The notes: generated by a model from the sequence alone, not told the origin. Positions 8,036 through 16,562 are shown, numbered from the stretch's first letter. The stretch: DNA of 64,000 bases from Ciceribacter lividus (GCF_003337715.1 NZ_QPIX01000005.1:248001-312000); one strand, 5' to 3'. Numbers and translations: made by a program.

Positions 8036-8929
8036 ATGTGGAAGGGTGTATTTCCCGCGGTAACGACCAAGTTCAAGGAAGACGGCGCGCTTGACCACGC
8101 CGAGATGGAGCGCTGCTTTGCGCTGCAATTCGAGGCGGACGTAGACGGTATGATCGTTTGCGGCTCGCTCGGCGAGAACATGACGCTGGATCCGGAAGAA
8201 AAGATCGAGATCCTGAAGATCGCGAAATCGGTTTCCCGTGGCAAGCCGGTTCTGATGACGATCTGCGAAAGTGCCACGCGTCGTGGCAAGGCAACGGCCG
8301 TCGCCGCCGCCAAGGCCGGCGCCGACGGCTTCATGGTCCTGCCGGGTGTGCCCTACAAGTCGGCGCCGGCCGAAACGATCAACCACATCCGCGCCGTCGC
8401 CGTCGCCGGCGAGCGCCCGGTCATGGTCTACAACAATCCGATCGGCTACGGCGTCGACGTCACCATTCCGATGTTCGAGGAACTGGCGAAGGACGACCTG
8501 ATCGTCGCGATGAAGGAGTCGACCGACGACGTCCGTCGCGTCACCGAGGTCTTCAATGCCTTCGGAAACCGCTTCGACGTCTTCACCGGCGTGGACAACC
8601 TGGCGCTCGAAAGCCTGATGATGGGTGCCGACGGCTGGGTTGCCGGTCTCGTCGTCGCCTTTCCGAAGGAAACGGTCGCCATCTACAAGCTCGCCAAGGC
8701 CGGCCGCTACGAGGAGGCGCGTGCGATTTATCGCTGGTTCCGTCCTCTGCTCGACCTCGACGTGTCGACGTTCCTCGTCCAGCAGATCAAGCTTGCCGAG
8801 GTCTTCGCGATCGGCTCCAACGACCGCGTTCGCGAGCCGCGCCTGCCGCTGTCCGGCGAGCATCGCGCCCGTGTCGTCAAGGTCATCGAGACGGCACTCG
8901 CCGACCGTCCGGTGCTGCCGGCGCTCTGA
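8036..8929 (+). CDS. DapA/NAL-family lyase, probably 1-pyrroline-4-hydroxy-2-carboxylate deaminase-like
   Basis: A 297-residue TIM-barrel enzyme. The Schiff-base lysine is K160 (AMKEST), the catalytic tyrosine Y132 (VYNNPIGYG), and the GSLGE loop is at 43-47. True dihydrodipicolinate synthase has a different GTTGE/YNVPGRTG pattern, so DapA itself is unlikely. The tail, with GVDNLALESLMMGADGWVAG and YRWFRPLLDLD, resembles the hydroxyproline-pathway deaminases of Gram-negatives; 2-keto-3-deoxy sugar acid aldolase or dehydratase is the alternative. AAGGAG lies eight bases before the ATG at 8036. It is transcribed away from its GntR regulator and closed by a terminator, so it is a single-gene unit; none of the other hydroxyproline genes is in the window. 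Confidence 0.8.
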   Translation: MWKGVFPAVTTKFKEDGALDHAEMERCFALQFEADVDGMIVCGSLGENMTLDPEEKIEILKIAKSVSRGKPVLMTICESATRRGKATAVAAAKAGADGFMVLPGVPYKSAPAETINHIRAVAVAGERPVMVYNNPIGYGVDVTIPMFEELAKDDLIVAMKESTDDVRRVTEVFNAFGNRFDVFTGVDNLALESLMMGADGWVAGLVVAFPKETVAIYKLAKAGRYEEARAIYRWFRPLLDLDVSTFLVQQIKLAEVFAIGSNDRVREPRLPLSGEHRARVVKVIETALADRPVLPAL

Positions 8930-8953
8930 GCGCATAGCGCAGGGATTACGTAG

Positions 8954-8978
8954 AGGGGCGGCTCGACCGCCCCTTTTC
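8954..8978 (+). terminator. Intrinsic terminator after the DapA-like gene
   Basis: AGGGGCGG (8954-8961) and CCGCCCCT (8967-8974) form an 8-bp GC-rich stem with a CTCGA loop, followed by TTTCC. It lies 25 bases after the stop codon. Confidence 0.8.
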
Positions 8979-9040
8979 CGTTGGGTCGAGCCCGATATGA
9001 TTCTGCTGGGGCACCCTTGGCGGCGCATGCGTCGCTGACG

Positions 9041-10246
9041 CTACTCGTGTCTGAGCGCCTCGATCGGGTTCATCTGCGCGGCGCGGCGGGCGGGGAAGTA
9101 GCCGAAGATCATGCCGATCGCCGCCGAGAAGACGAAGGCGAGGGCGATCACGGCCGGGCTTGTGACGAAGGGCACGTTGAGCAGGACGACGGCGCCGTAG
9201 GCGAGACCGAGGCCGAGCAGGATTCCAATGATGCCGCCGGAAAGCGACAGCGCGACTGCTTCGACCAGGAACTGCAGCAGCACCTGCTTTTCCAGCGCCC
9301 CGATCGCGAGCCGGATGCCGATCTCGCGGGTCCGCTCCGTAACCGACACCAGCATGATGTTCATGATGCCGATGCCGCCGACCAGCAGGCTGACGGCGGC
9401 GACGGCTCCCAGAAGCCCCGTCATCAGCGTCGTCGTGCCGGTGAGCGTCGAGGCCATCTGCGCCATGTCGTTGACGGAGAAATCGTCCTCGCGACCCGCG
9501 ATGATCTTGCGCCGTTCCCGCAACAACCGTTCGACATCCGCTTGCACCTTCGCCGTCGAAACGCCGTCGCGGGCTGACAGCGTGATGCTCGAGACATCGG
9601 TATTGCCGCCGATACGTCGCTGGAAGACCTTGATCGGCATGACGACAATGTCGTCCTGGTCTGTGCCCATGCCGCTCTGGCCCTTCTTCTTGAGGACGCC
9701 GATCACCTCGCAGGATACCGACCCGACCCGGATCTTCTGTTCGAGCGCCGGCGTCGAACCAAAGAGTTCCGAACGCACGGTATTGCCGATCACGCAGACC
9801 GCCTGGCCGCCGCGTTCCTCGGTCGGGAGGAATGCCCGTCCCGAGGTGAAACTCCAGTCCATCGCGGTGAAATAGTCGCTGATGGTGCCGACGACGGTGC
9901 TCGTGTGGTTCTCTCCTCCGAAGATCGCGACCTGACTCGACTGGTTGACCGGGGCGACCGCCTGCAATCCGTTGATCTGTTCGCGGATCGCCTCGACGTC
10001 CCGCGTCGTGAAGCTCTTGGCAGTCGTGCTGGCGCGACCCGGCCCGAACTGTCCCGGCCGCACGAAGAGAAGATTGGTGCCGAGCTTGGAAATCTCGGCC
10101 GTGACCTGCGCGGTCGTGCCGTTGCCGATCGTCACCATCGCGATCACCGCAGCGACGCCGATGACGACGCCGAGCACCGTCAGAAACGATCGCAGAAGGT
10201 TGCGGCTGATCGCCCGCAGCGCGAGCTTGACGGTCTCATAGAACAT
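9041..10246 (-). CDS. MacB-type ABC transporter permease
   Basis: A 401-residue membrane protein: one transmembrane helix near residues 15-40 ([19 protein letters not shown]), a large periplasmic MacB core domain of about 220 residues, then three helices ([61 protein letters not shown]), ending in the conserved [21 protein letters not shown]. It is the mechanotransmitter half of a MacAB-type efflux pump with the ATPase on a separate gene, as in YknXYZ systems. The ATG at 10246 overlaps the end of the ATPase gene by 11 bases, which implies translational coupling. Substrate (macrolide, lipopeptide, siderophore or heme precursor) is not readable. Confidence 0.9.
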   Translation of the reverse strand: MFYETVKLALRAISRNLLRSFLTVLGVVIGVAAVIAMVTIGNGTTAQVTAEISKLGTNLLFVRPGQFGPGRASTTAKSFTTRDVEAIREQINGLQAVAPVNQSSQVAIFGGENHTSTVVGTISDYFTAMDWSFTSGRAFLPTEERGGQAVCVIGNTVRSELFGSTPALEQKIRVGSVSCEVIGVLKKKGQSGMGTDQDDIVVMPIKVFQRRIGGNTDVSSITLSARDGVSTAKVQADVERLLRERRKIIAGREDDFSVNDMAQMASTLTGTTTLMTGLLGAVAAVSLLVGGIGIMNIMLVSVTERTREIGIRLAIGALEKQVLLQFLVEAVALSLSGGIIGILLGLGLAYGAVVLLNVPFVTSPAVIALAFVFSAAIGMIFGYFPARRAAQMNPIEALRHE

Positions 10247-10952
10247 GGGCCGCGGCTCCGCTGTTTGCGCTGTCGTGGTCGAGCCGGCCGTCGACAAAGC
10301 GCAGGTGGCGACCGGCATAGGCGGCGATGTCCTCCTCATGGGTCACCATGATCACCGTAATGCCGTGCTCACGGTTGAGCCCGGTGATCAGTTCCATGAT
10401 CTCCCGGCTGGTCTTGGTGTCGAGATTGCCGGTCGGTTCGTCGGCGAGCAGCACGGCCGGGCTGGTGACGATCGCCCGCGCAATCGCGACGCGCTGCTGC
10501 TGGCCGCCGGACAGCTCCTGGGTCGTGTGGTGCTCGCGACCGGCGAGCCCCACCTGCTGCAATGCGATTTCGGCGAGCTTGCGCCGCTCGCGGGCCTCCA
10601 TGCCGCGATAGACGAGCGGCAGCTCGACGTTCTCGAGTGCCGAGGTCCGGGCGAGCAGGTTGAACCCCTGAAAGACGAAACCGAGCATGTAGCGCCGCAG
10701 CAGCGTGTGCTGGCCACGGTCGAAGGCGGTCGTGTCGATCCCCTGGAACAGGTAGTGCCCCGAGCTCGGCACGTCGAGGCAGCCGAGGATGTTCATCGCT
10801 GTCGACTTGCCAGATCCGGAAGGCCCCATGATTGCGACGAATTCGTGCTTCTCGATCGCCAGGTCGACACGGTCGAGCGCACGGATCGTCGCTTCGCCGG
10901 TCCCATAGAGCTTGGTGACCTGCCGGAATTCGATGAGGGGAGGCGTCGCCAT
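10236..10952 (-). CDS. MacB/LolD-type ABC transporter ATP-binding protein
   Basis: A 238-residue ABC ATPase with Walker [10 protein letters not shown] (43-51), Q-loop [22 protein letters not shown], signature LSGGQQQR and Walker [13 protein letters not shown], followed by an H-loop in VTHEE. The NLLxxxxxxENVELPL wording is typical of the LolD/MacB exporter group. It powers the permease encoded by the overlapping downstream gene and follows the membrane-fusion gene by 12 bases, so the three make one operon. Confidence 0.93.
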   Translation of the reverse strand: MATPPLIEFRQVTKLYGTGEATIRALDRVDLAIEKHEFVAIMGPSGSGKSTAMNILGCLDVPSSGHYLFQGIDTTAFDRGQHTLLRRYMLGFVFQGFNLLARTSALENVELPLVYRGMEARERRKLAEIALQQVGLAGREHHTTQELSGGQQQRVAIARAIVTSPAVLLADEPTGNLDTKTSREIMELITGLNREHGITVIMVTHEEDIAAYAGRHLRFVDGRLDHDSANSGAAAHVL

Positions 10953-10964
10953 CGCGCTCTCCGC

Positions 10965-12248
10965 TCAGCCGCTCTTGGCCGTGGCATCGGTGATCACCAG
11001 CTCGCCCTCGGCGATCTCTCCCTTGGTCACGACCGTATTCTGACCGTCGCTGGCGCCGATTTCGATGTTGACGGCGGTCGGGACACCATCGCGCATTACC
11101 CAGATCGCGCGCTCGCTACCCTCTGGCTCGGCTGTGGTCAGCGAGCCCATCCGCGGCGGCCGGAACATGCTGAAAACGCCGCTGCCACCGCTTTTCCCTG
11201 CAGTCAGCGTCTCCGGTGGCGTGTAGCGGAGTGCGGCATTCGGGATCAGGAGTGCGCCCTCGATCGACTGGACGACGATGTCGGCGGTCGCGGTCATGCC
11301 CTGCCGCAGCAGCATCTCGTCGTTATGAACCTTCAGGATGCCCATATAGGTCACGACGTCGTTGACTGTCTCCGAGGCGTAGCGGATTTCGGTGATCTCC
11401 GCCGGAAAGCGCTTGTCGGTGAAGGCGTCGACCGTGAACGTCGCTTTCTGGCCGACCGCTACCTGGCCGACATCCGCCTCGTCGATATCGACCTGTAGCT
11501 CCATCTCCTTGAGGTCGCCGGCAATCGTGAAGAGCGTCGGAGCCTCCAGGGAAGCCGCAACCGTCGCGCCCGGATCGACGTTGCGCGACAGCACGATTCC
11601 GTCGATCGGCGAGACGATGGTCGCTTTGGCGAGGTTGACCTTGGCGAGATCAAGCGAGGCTTCGGCCGAGATTACGTCGGCCTTCGCGCTTTCGACCGTC
11701 GCGATCGTTGCCTCGTAGGTATAGCGGGCGGAGTCGAGATCCTGTTGCGTCGAGACCCGGTTGCCGACCAGGCTGGTGAGGCGGTCGAGCGAGACCTTCG
11801 CCGACTTCTGGTCGGCTTCCGCCTTGGCGACGGCCGCCTTCGCCGACAGCAACTTTGCCTCCGCGCTCTTCACGTCGGCCTCGAGCTTGGCGGTGTCGAG
11901 CCGCGCGACCACCTCGCCCTTCTTCACCGGGCTGTTGTAATCGACCAGTACGTCGCGAACGGTACCGGACAGCTCGCTGGAGACGTCGACGCTGACCGTC
12001 GGCTCGATCGAGCCGGTCGCCGTGACGATGACGGTGAGGTCGCCCTTCCTGGCCTCGGCGGTGGTATAGCTGTAGGTCGTGGACTGGCCGCCGTAGAGAT
12101 AATAGCCGACGCCCAGCCCCGCGACTGCGGCGACGGCCAGTCCGCGCCAAAGCCATCGCGTGCCGCCCCGTTTGCGCGAGCTCTCCAGCAGTCTTGCCAG
12201 TTCCGCCTGCCCGGCGTCGGCAGCCGGCTTTTCTCCGGTGTCGTTCAT
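10965..12248 (-). CDS. MacA-type periplasmic adaptor (membrane fusion protein)
   Basis: A 427-residue HlyD/MacA-family protein. Residues 1-33 are cytoplasmic, a single membrane anchor (WLWRGLAVAAVAGLGVGYYLY) spans about 34-54, then come the lipoyl half (VTATGSIEPTVSVDVSSELSG), an alpha-helical hairpin rich in A/K/E (AKLEADVKSAEAKLLSAKAAVAKAEADQKSA), the second lipoyl half with SPIDGIVLSRNVDPGATV, and a beta-barrel domain. It bridges the inner-membrane pump to an outer-membrane channel that is not encoded here. First gene of the three-gene efflux operon. A FixK-type box lies 68-81 bases upstream of the ATG, so low-oxygen induction is possible. The ATG at 12248 directly precedes the conserved cytoplasmic tail. 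Confidence 0.92.
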   Translation of the reverse strand: MNDTGEKPAADAGQAELARLLESSRKRGGTRWLWRGLAVAAVAGLGVGYYLYGGQSTTYSYTTAEARKGDLTVIVTATGSIEPTVSVDVSSELSGTVRDVLVDYNSPVKKGEVVARLDTAKLEADVKSAEAKLLSAKAAVAKAEADQKSAKVSLDRLTSLVGNRVSTQQDLDSARYTYEATIATVESAKADVISAEASLDLAKVNLAKATIVSPIDGIVLSRNVDPGATVAASLEAPTLFTIAGDLKEMELQVDIDEADVGQVAVGQKATFTVDAFTDKRFPAEITEIRYASETVNDVVTYMGILKVHNDEMLLRQGMTATADIVVQSIEGALLIPNAALRYTPPETLTAGKSGGSGVFSMFRPPRMGSLTTAEPEGSERAIWVMRDGVPTAVNIEIGASDGQNTVVTKGEIAEGELVITDATAKSG

Positions 12249-12315
12249 CTTCCGCCCATCGCATACGGTCTCGAAATGTGTTCTCTTCGTATCGGACAAT
12301 TTTCGCGCGCAGTGA

Positions 12316-12329
12316 TTGACCGAAATCAA
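12316..12329 (-). promoter_or_regulatory. FixK/FNR-type anaerobox upstream of the efflux operon
   Basis: TTGACCGAAATCAA fits TTGAY-N4-RTCAA exactly. If the box is centred at -41.5 as at class II FNR promoters, transcription toward macA would start near 12281, about 33 bases before the ATG, with GATACG at the -10 position. Match and spacing are seen; regulation is inferred. Confidence 0.5.
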
Positions 12330-12340
12330 ATCGCAAGGCG

Positions 12341-12356
12341 TGGCACGCTCGCTGCT
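12341..12356 (+). promoter_or_regulatory. Sigma-54 (-24/-12) promoter-like motif with no plus-strand gene downstream
   Basis: TGGCACGCTCGCTGCT carries the GG-N10-GC spacing (GG at 12342-12343, GC at 12354-12355) and seven matched bases of the TGGCACG half; the second half is CTGC rather than TTGC. It points toward 12.44 kb, into the 3' end of the ROK kinase gene on the other strand, where no plus-strand coding gene is seen. Chance occurrence is possible. Confidence 0.3.
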
Positions 12357-12440
12357 TCGACAACCGTATGTGGCACAAGACAGTTACGATCCATAATGAA
12401 ATATCGGTAATGAAGGAGCTGAGCCCGGGCCGAGGAGAAG

Positions 12441-13361
12441 CTAGCGCTTGGCCGCCGCAGCGGTCTCAAGTCCGAGCAGCGCCGCGCCGATGAGTCCGGG
12501 TTCCATTCGGCATTCCGCAGGGATGACGATCGGATGGGCGAAGCGCCGGAGGATGCGCCGGCGCACCGCCTCGTCGATGGCGAGGATGAGGTTGGGGGCA
12601 TTCGAAAGTCCGCCGCCGACCGGCAGGATCGTCGCGCCGGTCACATTGACGACGAGCGCCAGCGGGCTCGCGATCACATCGACATAGACGTCTATGGTCC
12701 GTCCCGCTGCCGCATCTCCCTTCGACCAGGCCTCGATGATCTCCTCGCTCGTGAGCCGAGTTCCGTGGATGTGGTGATGCAGTCTCTCGAGCCCGCGGGC
12801 GCTGCAGGTCGCGTCGATGCAGCCCATCTGTCCGCAACCGCACGAAAACCGCGGCAGGTGGACCGGCGGATTGCCGGCCTCGGTCGCGGCGACCGGCCCG
12901 TGCCCCCATTCTCCGGCAAAGCCGCCGTCGCTGTTGATGAGCTTGCCGTCGATGACGAGACCGCCGCCGACGCCGGTGCCGAGGATGACGCCGAACACGA
13001 CCCGGTGGCCGCGACCGGCACCCAGTCCGGCCTCCGCCAGCACGAAGCAGTCGGCGTCATTGGCGACGACGACGGGAAGCACCAGCGCCGCCTCGAGGTC
13101 GGCAACCAGCGTGCGCCCGTGGATACAGGGAATGTTGGCGACAACGGCGCGTCTGGTGTCCGGATCGATGATGCCGGCGATCGAGAGCGCGACGCAGTCG
13201 GGCCGCCCGCCGGCGGCGTCGATCACCGTGCGCAGCGCGGCGACGAAGGCGTCGAAATCGTCGGTCGGGGTCGGGATGCGCGGAAACTGGCGGATGTCGT
13301 CGGGACCGGTCGCGACGGCGCCCTTGATTGCCGTTCCGCCGATGTCGAAACAGACGATCAT
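12441..13361 (-). CDS. nagK: ROK-family amino-sugar kinase (N-acetylglucosamine kinase-like)
   Basis: A 306-residue sugar kinase. The phosphate-binding start is MIVCFDIGGTAIKG, the GTGVGGGLVIDGKL glycine loop follows near residue 135, and the ROK zinc motif reads FSCGCGQMGCIDATCS, with H in EWGHGPV preceding it. The family phosphorylates a free hexose with ATP in the cytoplasm; neighbours nagA and a NagB-II-like gene point to N-acetylglucosamine giving GlcNAc-6-phosphate. The ATG at 13361 overlaps the nagA stop by four bases (ATGA), so the genes are coupled. It lacks the N-terminal helix-turn-helix of ROK repressors, so it is a kinase rather than a NagC regulator. Confidence 0.85.
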   Translation of the reverse strand: MIVCFDIGGTAIKGAVATGPDDIRQFPRIPTPTDDFDAFVAALRTVIDAAGGRPDCVALSIAGIIDPDTRRAVVANIPCIHGRTLVADLEAALVLPVVVANDADCFVLAEAGLGAGRGHRVVFGVILGTGVGGGLVIDGKLINSDGGFAGEWGHGPVAATEAGNPPVHLPRFSCGCGQMGCIDATCSARGLERLHHHIHGTRLTSEEIIEAWSKGDAAAGRTIDVYVDVIASPLALVVNVTGATILPVGGGLSNAPNLILAIDEAVRRRILRRFAHPIVIPAECRMEPGLIGAALLGLETAAAAKR

Positions 13362-14539
13362 CGGTCGGCTCCGGCCGGTGCGGTCGCGTCGAAGACGCAT
13401 TCGCCGCCGATCCAGGTGGAGCGGAGTTCGAGGTCCGGCGAAAGGACGATGAAATCGGCGTCGCAGTCGGGCACGAGCCGGCCCTTGGACGGCGCTCCGA
13501 TCGCTTCCGCCGGGTAGGCGCTCGCCATGCGGAGTGCCTCTCCGAGCGGCAGATCGAGCCTCCGGTGCGCAAAACGCACGCTGGAGAGCATGTCGATGTC
13601 GGCGCCGGCCAGCGTGCCGTCCGCGAGCGTCAGTCGCCCGTCGCGGCGGTAGACCTGCCGGCCGTTGAGCTCGAAACCGGTCTCGTCGCTGCCGATGCTG
13701 GACATCGCGTCGGTGACGAGAAAGATCCGGCCGGGACCGCTCTTTGCCCGGAGCGCCAAGCCCATCGTCATGGGATCGACGTGGAAGCCGTCGGCGATCA
13801 GGCCGCAGTGAAGCGCGCCCTCGGCGAGAGCGGCGCCGACGAGCCCGGGCTCCCGGTTGCCGAGCTGGCTCATCGCGTTGAAGAGATGCGTGACCAGGCT
13901 TGCGCCGGCCGCCACGTAGGCTCCGACATCGGCCGCCTTGCAGTCGGTATGGCCGAGGCTCACCTTGAAACCGGCATCGACCAGTGTTGCGACCTGAGCC
14001 GGTGTCACACTTTCCGGTGCGACCGTGATCATCGCCCGGCCGATCCGGTCGCCGCAGGCGACGAGCGCCGCAAGGTCATCGGCGGCCATCGGGTGAACGA
14101 GCGCCGGGTCATGCGTGCCCTTGCGGGCGAGTGAAAGATGGGGGCCTTCGAAATGGAGCCCGAGATAGCCCCGCAATCCTCTCACCACCGCCTCCGCGGC
14201 CGCCTCGATCGCTTTTCCTCGCACGTCGGCAGTGTCGGTGATCAGCGTCACCATGAGTGCCGTCGTGCCGAAGCGGGCATGCGTATCGCAAATGGTGCGG
14301 ATGCCGTCGAGCGTCGGCGCATTGTTGAAGAGCACGCCACCGCCGCCGTTCACCTGAAGATCGACGAAACCCGGCACCACCGTCGCGTCGTCGAGGATGA
14401 GAAGCCGGCAGCCCGCCGGGCGTTCTGCCGCCGGAAGGAGGGTCGTGACCTTGCCGTCCTCGATGACGAGCCCGGTGTCGGTCAGGAGTTGTTCGCCGTC
14501 GAAGATGCGGTTCGCGGTGACAAACAGTGGGCTGCTCAT
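13358..14539 (-). CDS. nagA: N-acetylglucosamine-6-phosphate deacetylase NagA
   Basis: A 393-residue amidohydrolase. It shows PGFVDLQVNGGGG near residue 56, the metal/substrate block HFEGPHLSLARKGTHDP from 129, SLGHTDCKA, THLFNAMSQL and the catalytic aspartate in LVTDAMSSIG. The enzyme removes acetate from GlcNAc-6-phosphate to give glucosamine-6-phosphate. It overlaps nagK downstream and the SIS gene upstream by four bases each, so the three catabolic genes form one tightly coupled operon below the GntR regulator. Length is normal. GalNAc-6-phosphate deacetylase (AgaA) is a close relative and cannot be fully excluded. Confidence 0.93.
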   Translation of the reverse strand: MSSPLFVTANRIFDGEQLLTDTGLVIEDGKVTTLLPAAERPAGCRLLILDDATVVPGFVDLQVNGGGGVLFNNAPTLDGIRTICDTHARFGTTALMVTLITDTADVRGKAIEAAAEAVVRGLRGYLGLHFEGPHLSLARKGTHDPALVHPMAADDLAALVACGDRIGRAMITVAPESVTPAQVATLVDAGFKVSLGHTDCKAADVGAYVAAGASLVTHLFNAMSQLGNREPGLVGAALAEGALHCGLIADGFHVDPMTMGLALRAKSGPGRIFLVTDAMSSIGSDETGFELNGRQVYRRDGRLTLADGTLAGADIDMLSSVRFAHRRLDLPLGEALRMASAYPAEAIGAPSKGRLVPDCDADFIVLSPDLELRSTWIGGECVFDATAPAGADR

Positions 14540-15558
14540 CTGGTCTCGGTCACTTTCTTCAAGGCGGCGGGCTTGTCGGGATCGAAGCCGCGGGCACGCG
14601 AAAGCGCCTCGACGAAACCGTAGTAGGGAACGATGAGCGCCAGGGCGTCGGTGAGCGGATGGCCCGTCGCGACGAAGGGCAGGGCGTGGGCACCCGTGGC
14701 GGCACCGGACGTGATGAAGCACGCCGCATTCTTGGCGGCGAGCGCCGAGACCGTCCCGGCGATCGATACCTCCGCCTTGTCCCGGGCGGCGAAGGCGACG
14801 ACCGGGAAGTCCCGTTCGACCAGCGATACCGGACCGTGCAGCACTTCCGCGGACGAATAGGCTTCGGCGTGGAGCTCGCAGGTCTCCTTGCATTTCAGGG
14901 CCGCCTCGGCGGCGATCGCGAGCGTCGGTCCGCGTCCGAGCATGTAGAGCGAATCCGTTACGGAAAGCGGTTCGAGCATGCTCGTCCAGTCGAGGGCGAG
15001 CGCGGCCTGGAGGTGTCCCGGAAGTTCGGCGACGGCGCGGACGAGGTCCGCATTGCCATTCCATGCCGCGATGATCGCGAGCCCGGCGACGGCGGAATTG
15101 ACGAAGGATTTGGTCGCCGCGACGGCAATCTCGGGACCTGCCTGTATATCGATCGCAAGCGATGCCACCTGCGACAGCGGCGAGGGCACGGTGTTGACGA
15201 GCGCGAACGCCAGTGCTCCGCCGGCCCGGCTTCCTTCGGCCATGGCGACGATGTCGGGGCTCGCCCCCGACTGAGAAACGGCGAAGGCGGCGGCCCGGCC
15301 GAGCTTCAGCGGCGCGCCGTAGATGGAGGCGAGCGACGGGCCGAGAGAGGCGACCGGCAGCCCGAGTTCCAGTTCGACCGCGTATTTCAGGAAATGGGCC
15401 GCGTGGTCGGAGGAGCCGCGGGCAATGGTCACGACGACATTCGGGTCATGCTCCCGCAGGGCGCGGCCGGCCGCTGCGATTTCGTCTGCCGAGCGTTCCA
15501 GAAGCCGCGCTGCGGCAACCGGGATCTCGTCGATTTCCTCTCTCATTTTGGTGGGCAT
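14536..15558 (-). CDS. SIS-domain glucosamine-6-phosphate deaminase (NagB-II/AgaS type)
   Basis: A 340-residue protein with two SIS domains and no glutaminase domain. Signatures are TIARGSSDHAAHFLKYAVE near 44, AVSQSGASPDIVAMAEG near 93 and GRGPTLAIAAEAALKCKETCELHAEAYSSAEVLHGP near 210, all as in the isomerase half of GlmS. Standing between nagA and a GntR gene it most probably converts glucosamine-6-phosphate to fructose-6-phosphate and ammonia, the step done by the unrelated NagB in enterobacteria. GalN-6-phosphate deaminase (AgaS) is the alternative. Start at 15558 is taken; the ATG at 15546 is equally possible as neither has a clear ribosome site. Confidence 0.85.
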   Translation of the reverse strand: MPTKMREEIDEIPVAAARLLERSADEIAAAGRALREHDPNVVVTIARGSSDHAAHFLKYAVELELGLPVASLGPSLASIYGAPLKLGRAAAFAVSQSGASPDIVAMAEGSRAGGALAFALVNTVPSPLSQVASLAIDIQAGPEIAVAATKSFVNSAVAGLAIIAAWNGNADLVRAVAELPGHLQAALALDWTSMLEPLSVTDSLYMLGRGPTLAIAAEAALKCKETCELHAEAYSSAEVLHGPVSLVERDFPVVAFAARDKAEVSIAGTVSALAAKNAACFITSGAATGAHALPFVATGHPLTDALALIVPYYGFVEALSRARGFDPDKPAALKKVTETR

Positions 15559-15580
15559 CGATCAGTCCGGATCAGGTGTT

Positions 15581-16333
15581 CTAGGGGGAGCCGATGGTCA
15601 GCTCGGCGACGAGGTCGTAGGCATCGCTGCGATAGAGCGCGCGCGACATTTCCATGACGCGGCCGCTCTCCAGATAGGCGATGCGCTGCACGGCGAGCGC
15701 CGCCGAGCCGGGTGGGACGCCGAGAATCTCCGTCTCTTCGTCCTTCAGCACGACCGCGGATATCCGCTGGTTCGCCCGGATCGGGCGGAAGCCCCGCGAG
15801 AGCAGCAACTTGTACAAGGAATCGTCGACTGCGTTCGGATCCGGCAGGATGTCGTCGGGCAGGCTCGTGCGTTCGAAGGCGATCGGCATATCGTTCGCCG
15901 TGCGCACCCGGATCAGCCGGGCGACACGCGCGCCGCCCACCAGCCCGAGCATCATCGTTTCCTCCGGTGTCGGAAAGAACAGGCCGCGTTCGATCCAGCG
16001 TGATCCCGCCACCATGCCGCGCCGCCGCATGTCTTCGGTGAACGAGGTCAGCTGGCTGAGCGGCTGCTGCATCCGCGGCACCGGCGTCACCACGAATGTG
16101 CCCGAACCTCTGCGTCTTACCAGAAGACCCTCGGCCACAAGGTCGTCGATCGCCTTGCGGACGGTGACGCGGCTGATCTGGGCGACGTCGGCGATGTCCC
16201 GCTCCGCGGGGAGAGCGTCGCCATGTTTCAACCGACCCGACGACACCGCGTCCTGGATCATCTTCTTCAGCCGCACATAAAGAGGGCCGCCACGAACCGT
16301 CTGCAATTGCTCAAGGGGAAGAGTCTCGCTCAT
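15581..16333 (-). CDS. GntR-family regulator with UTRA domain (HutC/NagR type)
   Basis: A 250-residue regulator: winged helix at about 18-85 (PLYVRLKKMIQDAVSSGRLKHGD, LPAERDIADVAQISRVTVRKAI) and a UTRA effector domain after it (SQLTSFTEDMRRRGM ... RLIRVRTANDMPIAFERTSLPDDILP). NagR/YvoA-type members of this group bind amino-sugar phosphates, and it stands first in the nagB-II/nagA/nagK operon, so it probably represses it and perhaps the divergent ABC transporter. The ATG at 16333 starts the family N-terminus; the upstream in-frame extension is not conserved-looking. A 22-bp dyad lies about 210 bases upstream. Confidence 0.9.
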   Translation of the reverse strand: MSETLPLEQLQTVRGGPLYVRLKKMIQDAVSSGRLKHGDALPAERDIADVAQISRVTVRKAIDDLVAEGLLVRRRGSGTFVVTPVPRMQQPLSQLTSFTEDMRRRGMVAGSRWIERGLFFPTPEETMMLGLVGGARVARLIRVRTANDMPIAFERTSLPDDILPDPNAVDDSLYKLLLSRGFRPIRANQRISAVVLKDEETEILGVPPGSAALAVQRIAYLESGRVMEMSRALYRSDAYDLVAELTIGSP

Positions 16334-16540
16334 ATCCGGTGTGTGCCCCATGGCCGGGCGGGGAACAAGTGCCAATTGCCGGCAAAACCCGAAATTGTTT
16401 CTGCGGTCATTGACATCCTTCCGGTTGCTTGTCGCAAAGATAATACCAACTAGCAACCGGTGCCGCAAATGGTTTTGCTATATGGCGCCAAATTCTCATC
16501 GATGAAAGAAATGTGCCGCGAAAATCAGTGATTTACGGCA

Positions 16541-16562
16541 ATATCCAACAAAAAGTGGATAT
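16541..16562. promoter_or_regulatory. Operator-like dyad in the 446-base divergent intergenic region
   Basis: ATATCCA (16541-16547) and TGGATAT (16556-16562) are perfect inverted 7-mers separated by eight bases. The gap 16334-16779 between the GntR gene and the Gfo/Idh gene is AT-richer than its surroundings and holds no convincing coding frame. It also contains CCGGTTGC/GCAACCGG (16421-16428 and 16453-16460) and AATACCAA near 16442 with its inverse TTGGTATT near 16588. These are candidate sites for the UTRA regulator or another factor. Confidence 0.4.
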
